A DNA stretch of 64,000 nt from Kosakonia cowanii JCM 10956 = DSM 18146 (GTDB lineage Bacteria; Pseudomonadota; Gammaproteobacteria; Enterobacterales; Enterobacteriaceae): contig NZ_CP019445.1 in assembly GCF_001975225.1 (NCBI RefSeq), positions 310,001 through 374,000 of the forward strand. The letters are read 5' to 3'. A program made the position numbers and the translations under genes. The notes below the pieces were generated by a model. It was not told where the DNA came from, did no database searches, and was given only the letters and a program-made list of their open reading frames with translations. Below, piece after piece: positions 1 through 10,589 of the stretch (its first letter is position 1; the number at the start of each line of letters is the position of its first letter).

Positions 1-358
1 CGCTTTTACCGGCACGAATAGCGGCAAGCGTTGGCAATAATCCAGCCGCGCCGACGATAGCGGCCATCACCTGATCGACCTCATCAAGCGCCGCCATCTC
101 ACAGGCGGCCTGCTGGCCGCTCAGCACTTCAGTGCGGCTGCCATGCTCGCTCAGGGTGCGCTGTAGCTGCTGTGCGCTGTCAGCGTCATCCATCACCGCA
201 TAACGCGGAGAGAACTCGAGGCACTGTTCCACCATGCGCGCGACATTTTTTCCCGCGACCAGCGCGGTGACGGTGAAACGATCGGGATTATGACGAACCA
301 CAGCAAGCGTGCTGCAACCTATGGAACCCGTTGAGCCCAGAAGAGTTAAATGCTTCAT
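1..358 (-). CDS. dxr: 1-deoxy-D-xylulose 5-phosphate reductoisomerase, N-terminal part
   Basis: DXR converts deoxyxylulose 5-phosphate to 2-C-methyl-erythritol 4-phosphate with NADPH, the first committed step of the non-mevalonate isoprenoid pathway, in the cytosol. Only the first 119 codons are present; the rest lies beyond the left edge of the window. The ATG at 358 opens with [14 protein letters not shown], which contains the GSTGSIG dinucleotide-binding loop of the family, followed by a Rossmann-type NADPH domain. The gene lies downstream of frr in the same direction, separated by a terminator-like hairpin, as in E. coli. No defect is visible in the portion seen. The identification is secure despite truncation by the window edge. 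Confidence 0.95.
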   Translation of the reverse strand, partial: MKHLTLLGSTGSIGCSTLAVVRHNPDRFTVTALVAGKNVARMVEQCLEFSPRYAVMDDADSAQQLQRTLSEHGSRTEVLSGQQAACEMAALDEVDQVMAAIVGAAGLLPTLAAIRAGKS

Positions 359-391
359 GAAACGCTCGCAACGTTGCAAGGGGGGAAAGCA

Positions 392-438
392 AAAACGCCG
401 TCAGCAAGCCGCTTGCACGGCTCTCTGGACGGCGTTTT
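392..438 (-). terminator. frr terminator
   Basis: An 11-bp perfect stem (AAAACGCCGTC at 392-402 with GACGGCGTTTT at 428-438) lies just after the frr stop codon. On the minus strand it ends in a run of T. Its 25-nt loop holds a smaller nested palindrome (GCAAGC/GCTTGC). It separates frr from dxr. Confidence 0.75.
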
Positions 439-455
439 AGTCGGTTTGTATCGAA

Positions 456-1013
456 TCAGAACTGCATCAGTTCCGCTTCTTTGTCCGCCAGCGCCGCGTC
501 AACTTTCTTGATCGCAGCGTCGGTCAGCTTCTGCACGTCATCCTGAGAGCGACGGTCATCATCTTCGCTGATCTCTTTGTCTTTCAGCAGCGCTTTAACT
601 TTGTCGTTAGCGTCACGGCGCACGTTGCGCACGGCAACACGGGCCTGTTCAGCTTCACCGCGCACCACTTTGATCAGATCTTTACGACGCTCTTCGGTCA
701 GTGCCGGCAGCGGAACGCGAATATCGCTGCCCGCAGAGCTTGGGTTCAGACCCAGATCGGAGGTGAGGATCGCTTTTTCAACGGCCGGGCTCATCGAGCG
801 ATCGAAGACGTTGATTTTCAGAGTACGGGAGTCTTCTACCGTTACGCTGGCCAGCTGACGCAGCGGCGTCGGCGTACCGTAATATTCAACAACGATGCCG
901 TCCAGCAGGCTCGGAGAAGCGCGGCCGGTACGGACTTTGCTGATTTGGGTTTTGAAGGATTCTACGCATTTTTCCATGCGTACTTCAGCATCTTTTCTGA
1001 TATCGCTAATCAC
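456..1013 (-). CDS. frr: ribosome recycling factor
   Basis: RRF works with EF-G to split the post-termination ribosome so that its subunits can be reused. The 185-residue product has the usual family length and begins [10 protein letters not shown]. The start codon is GTG at 1013, the start also used by E. coli frr. The sequence is charged and helix-rich (for example [16 protein letters not shown]), which fits the three-helix bundle of domain I; the intervening KINVFDRS region belongs to domain II. The gene follows pyrH in the conserved rpsB-tsf-pyrH-frr order. It has its own likely promoter about 55 nt upstream and a terminator behind it. Confidence 0.97.
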   Translation of the reverse strand: MISDIRKDAEVRMEKCVESFKTQISKVRTGRASPSLLDGIVVEYYGTPTPLRQLASVTVEDSRTLKINVFDRSMSPAVEKAILTSDLGLNPSSAGSDIRVPLPALTEERRKDLIKVVRGEAEQARVAVRNVRRDANDKVKALLKDKEISEDDDRRSQDDVQKLTDAAIKKVDAALADKEAELMQF

Positions 1014-1065
1014 GTTACGGATCCTTGAAATCTTGTCGCAGACAGGCCATACGGCGGTTGTGCTA

Positions 1066-1071
1066 AGTATA
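1066..1071 (-). promoter_or_regulatory. candidate frr promoter -10 element
   Basis: On the minus strand a TATACT hexamer lies about 50 nt before the frr GTG start. No good -35 is visible at 17 bp. A small hairpin (GGCATC/GATGCC, 1088-1104) sits just upstream in the pyrH-frr gap and has no T-run. Confidence 0.45.
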
Positions 1072-1163
1072 GCCTTGTTCCCATGATGGCATCGTAAAGA
1101 TGCCGGAACGCTCTGCTGGATAAATTAAAGCGGAATCTTACCTTTATTTATTGCTTACGGGAA

Positions 1164-1889
1164 TTATTCCGTAATCAATGTGCCCTCTTTTTCGCCCATT
1201 ACCACGCGGCGCAGCGCGCCTGGTTTGTTCATATTGAACACGCGAATCGGTAATTTATGGTCGCGAGCGAGGGTAAAGGCGGCCAGATCCATCACTTTCA
1301 GTTCTTTATCAAGCGCTTCAGTATAGGAGAGGCGCTCGCAGAGGGTTGCTGTCGGATCCAGCACCGGATCGGCCGTATAGACGCCGTCCACTTTGGTCGC
1401 TTTCAGCACCACATCGGCTTCGATTTCGATACCGCGCAGGCAGGCTGCGGAGTCGGTGGTGAAGAATGGGTTACCGGTACCGGCGCTGAAAATCACTACG
1501 CGGTTATTACGCAGCAGGCTGATTGCTTCAGCCCAGCTGTAGTTGTCACACACGCCGTTTAACGGGAATGCGGACATCAGGCGCGCGTTCACATAGGCAC
1601 GATGCAGAGCATCACGCATTGCCAGGCCGTTCATCACTGTTGCCAGCATACCCATGTGATCGCCCACAACGCGGTTCATCCCCGCTTTCGCCAGGCCCGC
1701 ACCACGGAACAGGTTACCCCCGCCAATGACTACGCCAACCTGAATACCCAGTTCAACCAGTTCTTTAATTTCCTGTGCCATACGGTCAAGAATGCTTGCG
1801 TCGATACCGAAACCTTCAGAGCCCTGAAGCGCCTCGCCACTCAGCTTAAGCAGAATGCGTTTGTAGATGGGTTTTGCATTGGTAGCCAT
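1164..1889 (-). CDS. pyrH: UMP kinase
   Basis: PyrH phosphorylates UMP to UDP with ATP in pyrimidine nucleotide synthesis. The bacterial enzyme is a hexamer of the amino-acid-kinase fold, activated by GTP and inhibited by UTP. The 241-residue product shows the family motifs [11 protein letters not shown] (phosphate-binding lysine and glycine, residues about 10-20), [12 protein letters not shown] (about 52-63) and a conserved [16 protein letters not shown] segment that binds nucleotide. An ATG at 1889 is preceded by an AGGA ribosome binding site. It lies between tsf and frr in the usual order. No irregularity was seen. Confidence 0.98.
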   Translation of the reverse strand: MATNAKPIYKRILLKLSGEALQGSEGFGIDASILDRMAQEIKELVELGIQVGVVIGGGNLFRGAGLAKAGMNRVVGDHMGMLATVMNGLAMRDALHRAYVNARLMSAFPLNGVCDNYSWAEAISLLRNNRVVIFSAGTGNPFFTTDSAACLRGIEIEADVVLKATKVDGVYTADPVLDPTATLCERLSYTEALDKELKVMDLAAFTLARDHKLPIRVFNMNKPGALRRVVMGEKEGTLITE

Positions 1890-1937
1890 GTTTCTTTCCT
1901 GAGACTGTGAACAATTAGACGGGTTTAATCTGGCGCT

Positions 1938-1943
1938 ATGATA
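1938..1943 (-). promoter_or_regulatory. candidate pyrH promoter -10 element
   Basis: TATCAT on the minus strand, about 50 nt upstream of the pyrH ATG and downstream of the tsf terminator. The -35 at the matching distance is poor, so this is tentative. Confidence 0.4.
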
Positions 1944-2000
1944 CGTCGCCTGTCAGCGCTAACACTAGTGTGCTGGCTGTTTTTCAGATGAAGGACATAA

Positions 2001-2030
2001 AAAGAAGCCGCCCTCAGGCGGCTCCTTTTA
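2001..2030 (-). terminator. tsf terminator
   Basis: GCCGCC (2007-2012), a CTCA loop and GGCGGC (2017-2022), flanked on the minus-strand 3' side by TTCTTTTTATG. It follows the tsf stop codon directly. Confidence 0.85.
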
Positions 2031-2034
2031 TTGA

Positions 2035-2886
2035 TTAAGACTGCTTGGACATGGCAGCAACTTCTGCTGCGAAGTCAGTCTCAACTTTCTCGATGCCTTC
2101 GCCCACTTCGAAGCGGATGAAGCCAGTCACGTCAGCGTTGTGCTCTTTCAGCAGCTGGCCAACGGTTTTGCTCGGGTCCATAACGAAAGGCTGGCCGGTC
2201 AGAGAAACTTCGCCGGTGAATTTCTTCATGCGGCCTTCAACCATTTTCTCTGCGATCTCTTTCGGCTTGCCAGACTGCATGGCGATGTCCAGCTGAACCT
2301 GGTACTCTTTCTCAACCACTTCAGCAGACACGTCTTCCGGCTTAACGAATTCCGGCTTGCTTGCAGCAACGTGCATAGCCAGCTGCTTAACCAGCTCCTG
2401 ATCAGCGCCTTTCGCCGCAACCAGAACACCGATACGCGCGCCGTGCTGGTAAGAGCCCAGAACTTCGCCTTCCAGGGAAGAGACGCGACGGATGTTGATG
2501 TTCTCACCGATTTTAGCAACCAGTGCAACGCGCTCTTCTTCGAACTGCGTTTTCAGAACTTCAACGTCGGTGATTTTGCCAGCAACAGCAGCGTCCAGAA
2601 CTTTGTTAGCAAATGCCTGGAAACCAGCATCTTTAGCAACGAAGTCAGTCTGGCAGTTAACTTCCAGAATGATGCCGTAGGTGCCGTCGATTTTGGTGAT
2701 GATCACGCCGTCAGCAGCAACGTTGCCCGCTTTTTTCGCCGCTTTGATCGCACCGGACTTACGCATGTTCTCGATTGCCAGCTCGATGTCGCCGCTTGCT
2801 TCGGTCAGCGCTTTTTTACAGTCCATCATGCCTGCGCCAGTACGTTCACGCAGCTCTTTTACCAGGGATGCGGTAATTTCAGCCAT
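2035..2886 (-). CDS. tsf: translation elongation factor Ts
   Basis: EF-Ts is the guanine-nucleotide exchange factor that regenerates EF-Tu-GTP. The 283-residue product has the normal length. Its N-terminal UBA-like domain ([20 protein letters not shown]) carries the family signature [13 protein letters not shown], and the core contains the TDFVAKD motif (residues about 79-85) that contacts EF-Tu. The ATG at 2886 has a GAGGA ribosome binding site. It is co-oriented with rpsB upstream; the gap holds a hairpin terminator or attenuator that would lower tsf transcription relative to rpsB. No anomaly was seen. Confidence 0.98.
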   Translation of the reverse strand: MAEITASLVKELRERTGAGMMDCKKALTEASGDIELAIENMRKSGAIKAAKKAGNVAADGVIITKIDGTYGIILEVNCQTDFVAKDAGFQAFANKVLDAAVAGKITDVEVLKTQFEEERVALVAKIGENINIRRVSSLEGEVLGSYQHGARIGVLVAAKGADQELVKQLAMHVAASKPEFVKPEDVSAEVVEKEYQVQLDIAMQSGKPKEIAEKMVEGRMKKFTGEVSLTGQPFVMDPSKTVGQLLKEHNADVTGFIRFEVGEGIEKVETDFAAEVAAMSKQS

Positions 2887-2950
2887 TCTTTAATCCTCGG
2901 GAGAGATATGACCTGCCCGGTTCCAGGAACCAAACAGGCTTGAAAGTGAA

Positions 2951-2976
2951 AAAGGGGGCCATAAACAGGCCCCCTA
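2951..2976 (-). terminator. rpsB-tsf intercistronic terminator or attenuator
   Basis: GGGGGCC (2954-2960), a 7-nt loop and GGCCCCC (2968-2974) form a perfect stem, followed on the minus strand by TTTTTC. It lies between rpsB and tsf, which E. coli co-transcribes, so partial termination is the likely role. Confidence 0.75.
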
Positions 2977-3026
2977 ACCAAACTCGGTACTACCTGCTCA
3001 ATAAGGGGCTCAGCGAGCGTGCCTTA

Positions 3027-3940
<914 letters not shown>

Positions 3941-4022
3941 TAGTTGTTACCGCAGCGTGCTGTTAACGATTCTCAATTTGGCACAACGCTTGCCCGACTG
4001 TTACCATTGACAGCACTACTCC

Positions 4023-4031
4023 TGGTATAGT
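4023..4031 (+). promoter_or_regulatory. candidate map promoter (extended -10)
   Basis: TGGTATAGT is an extended -10 (TGn plus TATAGT) located 30 nt before the map ATG. A TTGACA at 4007-4012 is only 13 bp away, too close to act as its -35. Confidence 0.5.
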
Positions 4032-4061
4032 CGAAAAAATCGACACTGATGGACACTTCTC

Positions 4062-4853
4062 ATGGCTATCTCTATTAAAACACCCGAAGAAATTGAAAAA
4101 ATGCGCGTTGCCGGCCGTCTCGCCGCCGAAGTGCTTGAAATGATCGAACCGCACATTAAACCCGGCGTCAGCACCGGCGAACTGGACCGCATCTGTAACG
4201 ATTACATCGTTAATGAGCAACACGCCGTTTCGGCCTGCCTGGGCTACCACGGCTTCCCGAAATCGGTCTGTATCTCAATTAATGAAGTGGTTTGCCACGG
4301 CATCCCGGATGACGAAAAACTGCTGAAAGATGGCGATGTGGTCAATATCGACGTCACCGTCATTAAAGATGAGTATCACGGCGACACCTCGAAGATGTTT
4401 ATCGTCGGTAAACCGACCATTCTTGGCGAGCGCCTCTGCCGCGTCACCCAGGATAGCCTCTACCTGGCGCTGCGCATGGTAAAACCGGGTATTCGCCTGC
4501 GCACGCTCGGTGCTGCTATCCAGAAATATGTTGAAGGCGAAGGCTTCTCCGTGGTGCGCGAATATTGCGGTCACGGCATTGGTCGCGGCTTCCACGAAGA
4601 GCCGCAGGTGCTGCATTACGATGCTGATGACGGCGGCGTGGTGCTGAAAGCGGGTATGACCTTTACCATCGAGCCGATGGTCAATGCCGGTGATTACCGC
4701 ATTCGTACCATGAAAGATGGCTGGACGGTGAAAACCAAAGATCGCAGCCTCTCTGCGCAGTATGAGCACACGATTGTTGTCACTGAAACCGGCTGTGAGA
4801 TCCTCACGCTGCGTAAAGATGACACCATCGAGGCTGTGCTGACCGCCGCCTGA
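4062..4853 (+). CDS. map: methionine aminopeptidase, type I
   Basis: Removes the initiator methionine from nascent proteins whose second residue is small. The 263-residue protein lacks extra domains and matches the class Ia enzyme. All metal and catalytic residues are visible at their usual numbers: H79, D97, D108, H171, H178, E204 and E235. They lie in blocks such as NEVVCHGIP, VNIDVTV, GHGIGRGFHEEP and TFTIEPMV. It is transcribed divergently from rpsB. A strong terminator separates it from glnD, so it is probably monocistronic. No anomaly was seen. Confidence 0.98.
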   Translation: MAISIKTPEEIEKMRVAGRLAAEVLEMIEPHIKPGVSTGELDRICNDYIVNEQHAVSACLGYHGFPKSVCISINEVVCHGIPDDEKLLKDGDVVNIDVTVIKDEYHGDTSKMFIVGKPTILGERLCRVTQDSLYLALRMVKPGIRLRTLGAAIQKYVEGEGFSVVREYCGHGIGRGFHEEPQVLHYDADDGGVVLKAGMTFTIEPMVNAGDYRIRTMKDGWTVKTKDRSLSAQYEHTIVVTETGCEILTLRKDDTIEAVLTAA

Positions 4854-4874
4854 TAGCGCCTCTCTGCCAGCTAT

Positions 4875-4905
4875 AACGGTCCGCTTTGCGGGCCGTTTTT
4901 TTTGC
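4875..4905 (+). terminator. map terminator
   Basis: AACGGTCCGC, TTT loop, GCGGGCCGTT (with one G-T pair) followed by eight T, 20 nt after the map stop codon. Confidence 0.9.
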
Positions 4906-5006
4906 CCGCTTCCCGGCCGGGTCATACATATAAACGACTTTTCATTTCCATCCATCTCTTTTACTTTGTTTTGCAGTGGATCCGCACGCCAACTGGGTGG
5001 CTAATC

Positions 5007-7682
5007 ATGAGCAATATCTCTTCCGAACAATTTGTCAGCAGCGTTCAGCCCACCCTTCCCGGCCAGCCTGAACATCCCGGAGTGTGGCCCGCAGAGGAGC
5101 TGCACTGCGCCACCATCAAAGCGCGCATCGATGCTTTTCAGCAGTGGCTGGGGCAGGTGTTTGACGCCGGGATCTCGGCCGAGCAGCTGATTGAGGCGCG
5201 CACCGAATTTATCGATCAGCTTTTGCAGCGCTTGTGGCTGCAATATGGCTTTGGCGATGCGGGCGATACCGCGCTGGTGGCCGTTGGCGGCTACGGCCGT
5301 GGTGAGCTGCATCCCTTATCCGATATCGATCTGCTGATCCTTAGCCGCAATAAGCTACCGGATGAGCAGGCGCAAAAGATCGGCGAGCTGCTGACCCTGC
5401 TGTGGGATGTGAAGCTGGAGGTGGGTCACAGCGTGCGCACGCTGGATGAGTGTCTGCAGGAGGGATTATCGGATCTCACTGTCGCCACCAACCTTATCGA
5501 ATCACGTCTGCTGGTCGGCGATGTCGCGCTGTTTCTGGAACTGCAAAAACATATCTTCAGCGACAGTTTCTGGCCGTCGGAGACCTTCTTCCCGGCGAAA
5601 GTGGTGGAGCAGAACGAGCGCCATCAGCGCTATCACGGCACCAGCTATAATCTCGAGCCCGATATTAAAAGCAGCCCCGGCGGCCTGCGCGATATTCATA
5701 CCTTACAGTGGGTCGCGCGCCGCCATTTTGGCGCTACCTCGCTTAATGAGATGGTCGGCTTCGGCTTTCTGACCGAAGCGGAACGCAACGAGCTGAATGA
5801 GTGTCTGCATCTGCTGTGGCGCATTCGCTTCGCCCTGCATCTGGAAGTGACGCGCTACGATAACCGCCTGCTATTCGACCGCCAGCTCAGCGTGGCGCAG
5901 CGTCTCAACTATGTCGGCGACGGCAATCAGCCCGTTGAGCATATGATGAAGGATTTCTTCCGCGTCACGCGCCGCGTGTCGGAACTTAACCATATGCTGC
6001 TGCAACTCTTCGACGAAGCGATTCTGGCCCTGACGCCTGATGAAAAGCCGCGCCCAATTGATGATGAGTTTCAGCTGCGCGGCACGCTTATCGATCTGCG
6101 CGATGAGACGCTGTTTATCCGCGAGCCGCAGGCGATTTTACGCATGTTCGCGATTATGGTGCGTAACAGCGCCATTACCGGTATCTACTCCACCACCCTG
6201 CGTCACTTGCGCCATGCGCGCCGCCATTTAACCCAGCCGCTCTGCTACATTCCGGAAGCGCGCACAATCTTCCTCAGCATGCTGCGCCATCCGGGCGCGG
6301 TGAGCCGGGGTTTGTTGCCGATGCATCGCCACAGCGTGTTGTGGGCCTATATGCCGCAGTGGTCGCATATTGTCGGCCAGATGCAGTTCGACCTTTTTCA
6401 CGCCTATACCGTCGATGAGCACACCATTCGCGTTTTGCTGAAGCTGGAAAGTTTTGCCAAAGAGGAGACTCGCAGCAAGCACCCACTCTGCGTGGAACTC
6501 TGGCCGCGCCTGACGCACCCGGAGCTGATTCTGATAGCGGCACTGTTTCACGATATTGCCAAAGGGCGCGGCGGCGACCACTCGGTGCTGGGGGCGCAGG
6601 ATGTGCTGAAGTTCGCTGAGCTTCACGGCCTGAACTCGCGGGAAACGCAGCTGGTCGCCTGGCTGGTGCGCCACCATCTGCTGATGTCGGTCACCGCGCA
6701 GCGCCGTGATATTCAGGATCCGGAAGTGATTAAGCAGTTTGCCGAAGAGGTGCAAACGGAGAACCGCCTGCGCTTCCTGGTCTGCCTGACGGTTGCCGAT
6801 ATCTGCGCGACCAACGAAACGTTGTGGAACAGCTGGAAGCAGAGCCTGTTGCGTGAACTCTATTTCGCCACTGAAAAACAGCTGCGCCGCGGGATGCAGA
6901 ACACGCCGGATATGCGCGAGCGCGTGCGTCACCACCAGTTGCAGGCGCTGGCGTTGCTGCGCATGGACAATATTAATGAGGAGCGGCTGCACCAGATTTG
7001 GGCGCGCTGTCGCGCCAACTACTTTGTTCGTCACAGCCCAAACCAGCTTGCCTGGCACGCGCGCCATCTGCTGCAACACGATCTGACCAAACCGCTGATC
7101 CTATTGAGCCCGCAGGCGACGCGCGGCGGAACCGAGATCTTTATCTGGAGCCCGGATCGCCCCTATCTCTTTGCCGCCGTCTGCGCCGAACTGGATCGCC
7201 GCAATCTCAGCGTCCATGACGCGCAGGTCTTTACCACCCGCGACGGCATGGCGATGGACACCTTTATTGTGCTGGAGCCGGACGGCAGCCCGCTCTCAGC
7301 CGATCGTCACGAGGCGATCTGTTTCGGGCTGAAGCAGGCGATCACTCAGCATACCTGGCAGCCGCCGCAGCCGCGTCGTCAACCGGCCAAGCTGCGCCAC
7401 TTTACCGTCGATACCGAAGTGAATTTCCTGCCGACCCATACGGACAGAAAATCGTTCCTGGAGTTGATTGCGCTTGACCAGCCAGGGCTGCTGGCGCGGG
7501 TCGGGCAGATTTTTGCCGACCTTGGAATTTCGCTGCACGGCGCAAGAATTACAACCATTGGCGAGCGAGTAGAAGATTTATTCATAATCGCTACCGCTGA
7601 CCGGCGTGGCCTTAATAATGCGCTGCAAAAGGAGGTACAACAACGGTTGACAGAGGCCCTCAATCCAAACGATAAAGGGTGA
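5007..7682 (+). CDS. glnD: bifunctional uridylyltransferase / uridylyl-removing enzyme (PII sensor)
   Basis: GlnD is the primary nitrogen sensor: it uridylylates PII proteins (GlnB, GlnK) when glutamine is low and deuridylylates them when it is high. The ATG at 5007 is chosen because it aligns with the E. coli start; the frame stays open 35 codons further upstream, through the map terminator. The 891-residue product shows the nucleotidyltransferase motif [15 protein letters not shown] (residues about 94-108), an HD hydrolase domain with [14 protein letters not shown] (about 512-525), and two C-terminal ACT domains that sense glutamine (about 705-780 and 815-890, including [18 protein letters not shown]). 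It is followed by dapD after 34 bp. Confidence 0.97.
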   Translation: MSNISSEQFVSSVQPTLPGQPEHPGVWPAEELHCATIKARIDAFQQWLGQVFDAGISAEQLIEARTEFIDQLLQRLWLQYGFGDAGDTALVAVGGYGRGELHPLSDIDLLILSRNKLPDEQAQKIGELLTLLWDVKLEVGHSVRTLDECLQEGLSDLTVATNLIESRLLVGDVALFLELQKHIFSDSFWPSETFFPAKVVEQNERHQRYHGTSYNLEPDIKSSPGGLRDIHTLQWVARRHFGATSLNEMVGFGFLTEAERNELNECLHLLWRIRFALHLEVTRYDNRLLFDRQLSVAQRLNYVGDGNQPVEHMMKDFFRVTRRVSELNHMLLQLFDEAILALTPDEKPRPIDDEFQLRGTLIDLRDETLFIREPQAILRMFAIMVRNSAITGIYSTTLRHLRHARRHLTQPLCYIPEARTIFLSMLRHPGAVSRGLLPMHRHSVLWAYMPQWSHIVGQMQFDLFHAYTVDEHTIRVLLKLESFAKEETRSKHPLCVELWPRLTHPELILIAALFHDIAKGRGGDHSVLGAQDVLKFAELHGLNSRETQLVAWLVRHHLLMSVTAQRRDIQDPEVIKQFAEEVQTENRLRFLVCLTVADICATNETLWNSWKQSLLRELYFATEKQLRRGMQNTPDMRERVRHHQLQALALLRMDNINEERLHQIWARCRANYFVRHSPNQLAWHARHLLQHDLTKPLILLSPQATRGGTEIFIWSPDRPYLFAAVCAELDRRNLSVHDAQVFTTRDGMAMDTFIVLEPDGSPLSADRHEAICFGLKQAITQHTWQPPQPRRQPAKLRHFTVDTEVNFLPTHTDRKSFLELIALDQPGLLARVGQIFADLGISLHGARITTIGERVEDLFIIATADRRGLNNALQKEVQQRLTEALNPNDKG

Positions 7683-7716
7683 TTATTTTTTTACACAAGA
7701 TGGAAAGAGTTTAACA

Positions 7717-8541
7717 ATGCAGCAGTTACAGAACGTTATTGAAGCCGCTTTCGAGCGCCGCGCAGAAATTACCCCGGCCAATGTCGATACCGTGACCCGT
7801 GAAGCGGTCAACCAGGTTATCGCCCTGCTTGACTCCGGCGCGCTGCGTGTCGCAGAAAAAATCGACGGCCAGTGGGTCACCCACCAGTGGCTGAAAAAAG
7901 CGGTTCTGCTCTCTTTCCGCATTAACGATAACCAGGTTATCGACGGTGCGGAGAGCCGCTACTTCGATAAAGTGCCGATGAAGTTCGCTGATTACGACGA
8001 AGCGCGTTTCCAGAAAGAGGGTTTCCGCGTAGTGCCGCCTGCGGCAGTGCGTCAGGGCGCGTATATCGCTCGTAACACGGTATTGATGCCTTCCTATGTC
8101 AACATCGGCGCTTACGTTGATGAAGGCTCAATGGTAGACACGTGGGCAACCGTCGGCTCCTGCGCGCAGATCGGTAAAAACGTTCACCTCTCCGGCGGCG
8201 TAGGTATCGGCGGCGTACTGGAGCCACTGCAGGCAAATCCGACTATTATTGAAGATAACTGTTTCATCGGCGCGCGCTCCGAAGTGGTAGAAGGCGTGAT
8301 CGTTGAAGAGGGTTCGGTTATCTCGATGGGTGTTTATATTGGTCAAAGCACCCGTATTTACGACCGCGAAACGGGCGAAGTGCATTATGGCCGCGTACCG
8401 GCAGGCTCAGTGGTGGTGTCCGGCAACCTGCCGTCGAAAGATGGTAAATACAGCCTCTACTGTGCGGTTATCGTGAAAAAAGTGGATGCGAAAACCCGCG
8501 GCAAAGTTGGTATCAACGAACTGCTGCGCACCATCGACTAA
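7717..8541 (+). CDS. dapD: 2,3,4,5-tetrahydropyridine-2,6-dicarboxylate N-succinyltransferase
   Basis: DapD succinylates tetrahydrodipicolinate in the succinylase branch of diaminopimelate and lysine synthesis, feeding peptidoglycan and lysine. The 274-residue protein has the family layout: an alpha-helical N-terminal domain, then a left-handed beta-helix made of hexapeptide repeats from about residue 105 (for example [20 protein letters not shown] and [13 protein letters not shown]), then a short C-terminal strand region. It lies close behind glnD in the same direction. The length equals the E. coli enzyme, and no defect is seen. Confidence 0.98.
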   Translation: MQQLQNVIEAAFERRAEITPANVDTVTREAVNQVIALLDSGALRVAEKIDGQWVTHQWLKKAVLLSFRINDNQVIDGAESRYFDKVPMKFADYDEARFQKEGFRVVPPAAVRQGAYIARNTVLMPSYVNIGAYVDEGSMVDTWATVGSCAQIGKNVHLSGGVGIGGVLEPLQANPTIIEDNCFIGARSEVVEGVIVEEGSVISMGVYIGQSTRIYDRETGEVHYGRVPAGSVVVSGNLPSKDGKYSLYCAVIVKKVDAKTRGKVGINELLRTID

Positions 8542-8548
8542 GCCTTTT

Positions 8549-8571
8549 CCCTCTCCCCGTGCGGGAGAGGG
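8549..8571 (+). repeat. CCCTCTCCC inverted repeat after dapD
   Basis: A perfect 9-bp inverted repeat (CCCTCTCCC at 8549-8557, GGGAGAGGG at 8563-8571) begins 8 nt after the dapD stop. It would form a stable hairpin, but no T-run follows on the plus strand. A terminator or an mRNA 3'-end stabiliser are both possible. Confidence 0.55.
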
Positions 8572-8662
8572 TGATATAGCCCGCCTTTTTTGCATACGTC
8601 AGTGGCGAAAATAGATTTTTTCGTTAATTATTCATAGGTTATGTTGAGCTTAAGGGTCCGCT

Positions 8663-9052
8663 ATGTACGACAATCTTAAAAGTTTAGGCATTACCAATCC
8701 CGATGAAATCGATCGCTATAGCCTCCGCCAGGAAGCGAATAACGACATTCTTAAAATCTATTTTCATAAAGACCGGGGCGAGTTCTTCGCCAAGAGCGTC
8801 AAATTCAAATATCCGCGTCAGCGCAAAACCGTGGTCGCCGATGGCGTAGGCCAGGGTTATAAAGAGGTGCAGGAGATCAGCCCTAACCTGCGTTACGTGA
8901 TTGATGAACTGGATCAGATCTGCCAGCGCGATCGCACTGAAGTGGATTTGAAGCGTAAGATCCTTGACGATCTGCGCCATCTCGAAAGCGTTGTGACCAA
9001 CAAGATCAGTGAAATCGAATCCGATCTTGAGAAGCTGACGCGCGGGAAATAA
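8663..9052 (+). CDS. yaeH: UPF0325 family protein YaeH
   Basis: A small conserved gammaproteobacterial protein of unknown function (UPF0325/DUF3461). The 129-residue sequence starts [17 protein letters not shown] and is nearly collinear with E. coli YaeH (128 residues). It has no signal peptide or membrane segment. The C-terminal third is highly charged and probably coiled coil ([14 protein letters not shown] to [12 protein letters not shown]). It stands alone between dapD and a REP-containing gap. No catalytic motif could be recognised, so only the family assignment is claimed. Confidence 0.93.
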   Translation: MYDNLKSLGITNPDEIDRYSLRQEANNDILKIYFHKDRGEFFAKSVKFKYPRQRKTVVADGVGQGYKEVQEISPNLRYVIDELDQICQRDRTEVDLKRKILDDLRHLESVVTNKISEIESDLEKLTRGK

Positions 9053-9063
9053 ATTTTATCACC

Positions 9064-9260
9064 GCCATCTGGCCTGTTAAGCCTGATGGCGCCTTTGCCC
9101 CGTTACTGAGCCATCCCAAACCGGCACGATCATGTAGGCCGGATAAGCGCTGCGCCATCCGGCAAAAAAGCAGCGCCCAGGCTAAATAAGCGCCTCACCT
9201 GTATCAAACCGGCACGATCGCGTAGGCCAGATAAGCGCTCACCCATATCAAACCGGCACA
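9064..9260. repeat. REP elements in the yaeH-cdaR gap
   Basis: The convergent gap holds a small REP-like hairpin (GCCATCTGGC...GCCTGATGGC, about 9064-9090) and a full REP palindrome (GCCGGATAAGCGC...GCGCCATCCGGC, 9138-9163). A degenerate copy starts near 9225. The phrase ATC(A/C)AACCGGCAC occurs three times (about 9113, 9203, 9247), showing that REP plus flank was duplicated. Confidence 0.7.
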
Positions 9261-9270
9261 AACACCGCCA

Positions 9271-10427
9271 TCAATGCTGCTCATCCAGCTGCAACGCCAC
9301 ATAGAGCAACAGCCTGTCGTCAAAATTCCCCAAATCCAGCCCGGTCAGCTCCGAAATACGATTCAGGCGATACTCCAGCGTATTGCGGTGGATAAACAGC
9401 GCCTTCGACGTCGCCAGCGGCTGCACATTGTGGCGAAACCACGCCGTCAGCGTGCGGCGCAGCAAACCGTTATTATCCATCGCTTTCAGCCGTGTTAACG
9501 GGCGCGCCAGCTCATTGGCTTGCCAGCCGCCGCGCAGGCTGTCGAGCAGCACCGGCAGCATCAAATCCTGATAGAAGTAGCTGCGGCTCTCCGGCATCCG
9601 CTGTTTGCCCACCATCATGGTGGTACGCGCCGTGCGGTAGGAGCGCGCAATACTGCCGGGCCGGTAAAGAAGTTGCCCAGCGCGACGCGAAAACGCAGCT
9701 GACCATTCTCTTTCATCCGCGTAATCAGCTGTTCAACGCGCTTGCGGTGATCTTCTGCGTCCCAGCGGCCAAACGGGTTCAGCGCCGGTTTCAGCACCAC
9801 CATTTCGGTCAGGGAGACGATGGCGATAAGATTATTGCGCTCCGGCGTGGTGAGGGCGTTTTGCAGCTGCTGAAGTTCCGCCATTGCGCTGTCGACGCCC
9901 AGCTGCCCGCTATCAACCTCCACCACCGCCACCACGCGCGGCTGATTAAGATCGATACCTAAACGCTGCGCCCATTCGGTCAGCGCTGGCGTGTGCTCTT
10001 CTGCCTGAATCAGGTTCATCACCAGCTCTTCGCGAAGACGGCTATCCTGCGCCAGCAGATGCATCAGCCGGGACTGCTCCAGCATCATCTCCGCCGTCAT
10101 ACAGACCAGCTCGCCATATTTACGCAATGTTTCGGGTTCGCCAGTCAGGCCAATGACGCCGACAATCTCCCCTTCGAGGCGCAGTGGCAGGTTGATGCCC
10201 TGGCGCACGCCGTGCAGATGGCGCGCCACCGCATCGTCGATATCGACCACGCGCCCCTGCGACAGCACCAGCAGCGCGCCTTCGTGCAATTCACCAATGC
10301 GCTCACGATCGCCGCTGCCAATAATCCGCCCGCGCGCATCCATCACGTTGATGTTTGTATCGATGATACGCATGGTACGCGCCACGATATCCTGTGCCAT
10401 TTTGGTATCAAGATGCCAGCCAGCCAT
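9271..10427 (-). pseudogene. cdaR: carbohydrate diacid regulator CdaR, frameshifted
   Basis: CdaR (SdaR) is a transcriptional activator of glucarate, galactarate and glycerate utilisation genes. From the ATG at 10427 the protein reads MAGWHLDTKMAQDIVART and follows the family through the sugar-diacid recognition domain to ...ALGNFFTGP, then leaves frame. The C-terminal part with the PucR-type helix-turn-helix (FIHRNTLEYRLNRISELTGL) continues in another frame to 9271. One missing C in the plus-strand run at 9656-9657 (GGCCCGG-CAG on the coding strand) explains the break. Restoring it gives exactly 385 residues, the E. coli length. Either a true pseudogene or a base-calling error. Confidence 0.9.
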
Positions 10428-10535
10428 GTAACCCTCCCCGGTGCAGAGGCCAAGCATATGGCAGAAATTTGACCCGCGCATTGTGCGGATGCACAAAGCG
10501 ACAGCGAGAAGTGTGGAGTTGTGGAAGGGTTCACA

Positions 10536-10562
10536 AAAAGGGCGGGAAGCCCCTCTTCCCCA
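10536..10562 (-). terminator. candidate degP terminator
   Basis: On the minus strand GGGAAG (10555-10560), a 5-nt loop and CTTCCC (10544-10549) are followed by GCCCTTTTTGTG. A competing pairing of CCCTCTTC with GAAGAGGG overlaps it. Located about 30 nt after the degP stop. Confidence 0.55.
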
Positions 10563-10589
10563 TTACAGAGAAGAGGGTTTTACAGAGGA

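Noticed and set aside
4007..4031. TTGACA followed by TATAGT as a classic map promoter.
   Set aside because: The spacer is only 13 bp. The extended -10 alone is the more defensible signal.
4902..5006. An N-terminal extension of glnD reaching back to 4902.
   Set aside because: It would start inside the map terminator. The added residues have no family counterpart, while ATG 5007 matches E. coli GlnD.
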